Shown in pieces: positions 61,601 to 64,000 of a stretch of DNA of 64,000 bases (the first letter of the stretch is position 1; every line of letters starts with the position of its first letter). Origin of the DNA: Echinometra lucunter (Eukaryota > Echinodermata > Echinoidea > Camarodonta > Echinometridae); assembly GCA_029962745.1 (NCBI GenBank), contig CM057167.1, forward strand, positions 19,000,054 to 19,064,053, given 5' to 3'. Made by a program: the position numbers and the translations under genes. A model generated the notes under the pieces. The model had not been told where the DNA came from and ran no database searches. It saw only the letters and a list, made by a program, of their open reading frames with translations.

Positions 61601-63371
61601 GTGGGATTTTAAAGGGGAATATGACACTGAATAGGATTTTTCCCATTGAAATAGGATTTTTGAAACTTGTAAGAATGATTCTTTAATATGCATATTTTAA
61701 TTTATTTTTTGTATATTTTCTCATCAACACTGAAATTTACCCCACTGCTCAGTATGTTCTACCTATGTATTTTGTACTGTAGATCATTTTAATTGAAGAA
61801 ATACAATGTAGAAGAGTGAGGATATAATTAAGTAAGCCCTGTATATTACTAATGTTGCATTTCTGTTAGAATATGCAGAGTGGAATAGGAATTATACTGT
61901 TGGATGCTTCGAAATATGAAACAAAAAATAGGATTTTGGACTTGAAAATAGGATAAAAAGAAATAAAGAATAGGATTTTTTCCCAGTTGGGGTTGGCAGC
62001 TCTGTAAAACCACACAGGTACACATGTTTTGTTTTTCCTTTCTATTCTCCTTCTTTTCTTCCTTTATTCCTCCATCTCTGTGTCCTTTTCTGGGATGAAT
62101 ACAAGATTTTATTGTGAAGGGGGTGAAAATGTGCTAAGATTTGACATCACACAGGTAGGTTTTCCTTTTTGTTCTTCTTCCTCTGCACTGTGTTCACTTT
62201 CCTTTTCTCCATCTTTCTTTCCCTCTCACAAATGAGTGCAAGGTTGTAGAGGAAAGAATGACAGGTGAACTATCATTTCAAACAACACAGGTAGGGTTTC
62301 CTTATTATTCTCCTCCTGTTTCATCTTTCTTTTCCCTCTCCCATATATTCCCCTTTTCTTTCCTTCTGCTTCTTTTTTCAACTCCTCCTTTGAAACATTA
62401 TCTCAGTATTCTCTTCTTTTCCTTCAGGTGTCTTCTTCTTTTTCACTGTGTAATTAACCTTTCTAAGTCATGGATGGCATATTTTTCCCATATTCCAGTC
62501 TTGTGCAAAGCTCTTCAACTTACAGTGGTTTTGTTTCTCACCTTATGCAAAGAAATGGTCCGTATCAAGTGAAGTTTATTCTTGTGGGAAGTTCTGCTAT
62601 GATAACATTAAGAGATGAACAAAAAATAAAAACTTAAAATAAGTTTCTGAAGTTTTATTCATATAACTGTCAATAAATTTGGTTGGGCAGAAGAGGCTTA
62701 CATATAATAATAAATATTGTGGTTATACCTAGTGCATTTCTACATCCTGTTGGTCCCAGGTCCAATAAGGATCAGTGATCTATTTCTGGAGACCAGTACT
62801 ACCATCCATGACAAAAGGAAGCATCTCTGTAGAATGAGATTCTTAGGAAATGAAAAAAATATGTCACTGTTTTATGTGGAAGTCTATAGAGTTGCTTCCT
62901 GTTGAAATGTCTATATTTCAAAAATTGGCGGTTATGCGTCCTTACGGTAATTTCTTCATCATCAGATAGAGCTTACAAAAAAGTACCCCTAAATCGAGGG
63001 AAAAAAGTCAATTTTGAAAAAAAATCGGAGTTGCTTTCTTTTGTCATCGGACAGCAGAATGGCTCCTAGGACCAATTATGAGACAGTAGGACCAAGGACA
63101 ACAGGGAATGGGTAAACAGGGGAGCATTTCATGAAGAGTCTTGTTGGTGATTTTTCACTGACAAATTTGCTCTCGGCCAATCAGATGCGAGGATTTTCAG
63201 TAGCTTATAACAGTTGTCAGCGAAAATCACTGACAAAACTCTTCATGAAGCACTCCCCAGAACTACTCAGTAATCATAATCTATCTCTCTCTTTTTCAGG
63301 TGTTTGAGATTGCCAAACTGATGAAAGCATACATCAACGAGATAGTCAGGAACCGTCAGCAGGAATCATAA
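58649..63371 (+). CDS. C-terminal exons of a MyTH4-FERM protein, probably a myosin XV-like motor
   Basis: The exons are 58649-58837, 59764-59960, 60452-60539 and 63300-63371 (TAA at 63369-63371): 546 nt, in frame, with GT-AG introns. The first exon ends in TTAVIEKWKTLK, and the second starts HLSPEQAQEGFMNLIRQW then YYGARLFEVE, the F2-to-F3 junction typical of MyTH4-FERM tails. The third reads ILSFGAPILNEYKIVVEG and TFETTQ, and the last VFEIAKLMKAYINEIVRNR, the terminal helix of FERM F3. These blocks are most like myosin XV and related myosins by recall; PLEKHH proteins are an alternative. Known role of such tails: cargo and membrane-protein binding in actin-based protrusions. The first exon (58649) is the least certain. 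The motor and upstream tail exons are not visible. Confidence 0.75.
60902..61318 (-). mobile_element. TTAA-flanked MITE, AACCCATTCGTGACAG family, copy 3, inside the exon array
   Basis: A reversed full-length copy with TTAA at 60902-60905 and 61315-61318. It splits the third array unit: ACATTT lies before it and ACAATGCAG after it. Confidence 0.9.
61566..62004. mobile_element. MITE with CAGAGCTGCCAA ends, inside the exon array
   Basis: The inverted ends are CAGAGCTGCCAA and TTGGCAGCTCTG. The flanking direct repeat TAAAAC (61560-61565 and 62005-62010) is a target-site duplication. The interior carries repeated ATAGGATTTT motifs on both sides. It splits the fifth array unit. Confidence 0.88.
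63118..63260. mobile_element. GGGGAGCATTTCATGAAGAG foldback family, copy
   Basis: The ends are GGGGAGCATTTCATGAAGAG and CTCTTCATGAAGCACTCCCC. The interior TCGGCCAATCAGATGCGAGG is the reverse of the block in 37911-38042. It ends 40 nt before the last MyTH4-FERM exon. Confidence 0.85.
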
Positions 63372-64000
63372 TTGAAGCCTCTCCCTCAATTCTTTTGTAT
63401 AGTTTGATCTCCTTGTCTTTCTTTTTTGTACATTCTTCCATTTAGTTTTTTGCAAGACTCTGGTTATACCAAGTTCATTTTTTTGCAGAATTTTCATTAG
63501 CAATATGACATATAATGCACTAATTTTGTTTAAGTACTCTAATTAAGTATGTATCTGAAACTGTTTTTTCCAAACATTTCTTGTATATATTCTTGTTGGT
63601 CCTAAATGTAAGATTACGTCAATAGACTAAAAAACAAACAAAGTGGAAGGACTTTATCTATCTGTGCACGGTATGAAAAGTCTAGTACCATTTCTTTTAT
63701 GTACCTTTAGTTTTTATATGTTTTCACAGCATCTGGGAAATGCTTGTCATACTCTTAAAAAGAAAATTTAGCAATCAATTAAAAGTCTTTAAAGACTTTT
63801 TGAAGCATAATTTCGAAAATTGATTTTTTTTCATACATGATATCATCAGACTGTCCAGATTATGGAAATTTATTCTAAGATAATGCATAGGAATTTTTTT
63901 TACCAGTATACCAAAAGACAAATAACCCCCAAAATCTTACCATTCAAGATTCCCTAGGGATTTTGGTAATTATGGCATTAAGGACTTTATTGAGCTGTAT
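63372..64000 (+). other. 3' UTR and flank of the MyTH4-FERM gene
   Basis: AT-rich sequence with no further frame. There is no canonical AATAAA close to the stop. An ATTAAA at 63778-63783 is a possible poly(A) signal. Confidence 0.4.

Larger units (their letters stand above)
60603..62291 (+). repeat. Tandem array of seven degenerate partial copies of the FERM exon at 60452-60539
   Basis: Copies of the exon's 3' two-thirds plus its donor and the following pyrimidine-rich intron start recur at about 60603-60667, 60738-60805, 60872-60905 (continuing at 61319), 61391-61453, 61506-61563 (continuing at 62005), 62088-62152 and 62233-62291. Each retains ATGAGT/AATACAAG-like starts and most end in CACAG or TGCAG followed by GTAxG-type donors. 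Where the spacing is undisturbed the period is about 130 bp. None keeps a visible AG acceptor at the exon start, so they are probably not spliced as exons. Confidence 0.8.

Overview
This is a eukaryotic, intron-rich, AT-rich metazoan window with short conserved exons separated by introns full of small non-autonomous transposons. It contains no bacterial or phage-like organisation. The gene set, the many foldback elements and the frequent palindrome TACATGTA suggest a marine invertebrate deuterostome, most likely an echinoderm such as a sea urchin. That assignment is an inference, not a demonstrated identity.

Layout, left to right. (1) 1-584, minus strand: the N-terminal part of a ZNF622/REI1-type 60S-maturation zinc-finger protein, running off the left edge. 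(2) 6964-8757, plus strand: three coding exons of ribosomal protein eL43 (RPL37A), with a possible ATG-only first exon at 4792-4794. (3) 14866-31205, minus strand: a complete eight-exon reticulophagy regulator gene (RETREG/FAM134 family, 545 codons before the stop) with a reticulon-homology domain and a C-terminal LC3-interacting motif. (4) 42125-53847, minus strand: four exons of an inositol hexakisphosphate kinase (IP6K); the first exon or exons are missing. (5) 54301-54800: a 500-N assembly gap. (6) 58649-63371, plus strand: the last four exons of a MyTH4-FERM protein, probably an unconventional myosin of the XV type; its 5' exons are not visible.

The proteins do not form one pathway. Two act in ribosome production (ZNF622 and RPL37A), one in ER-phagy, one in inositol pyrophosphate synthesis, and one is probably a cytoskeletal motor tail.

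Non-coding space is dominated by foldback and terminal-inverted-repeat elements. One group is flanked by TTAA (at least eight copies in several families, piggyBac-like by target site). A second group has ends resembling CTGGGG...GTTTCAT (about ten copies). There are also several single families, a tRNA-derived SINE inside the loop of a foldback, and a giant foldback with arms of about 680 bp in an IP6K intron. The most unusual items are a degenerate tandem array of seven partial copies of a FERM exon with their 5' splice sites, a stop-containing duplicate of RETREG exon 2 that could be a poison exon, and the giant intronic hairpin. All coordinates and similarities were read by eye.
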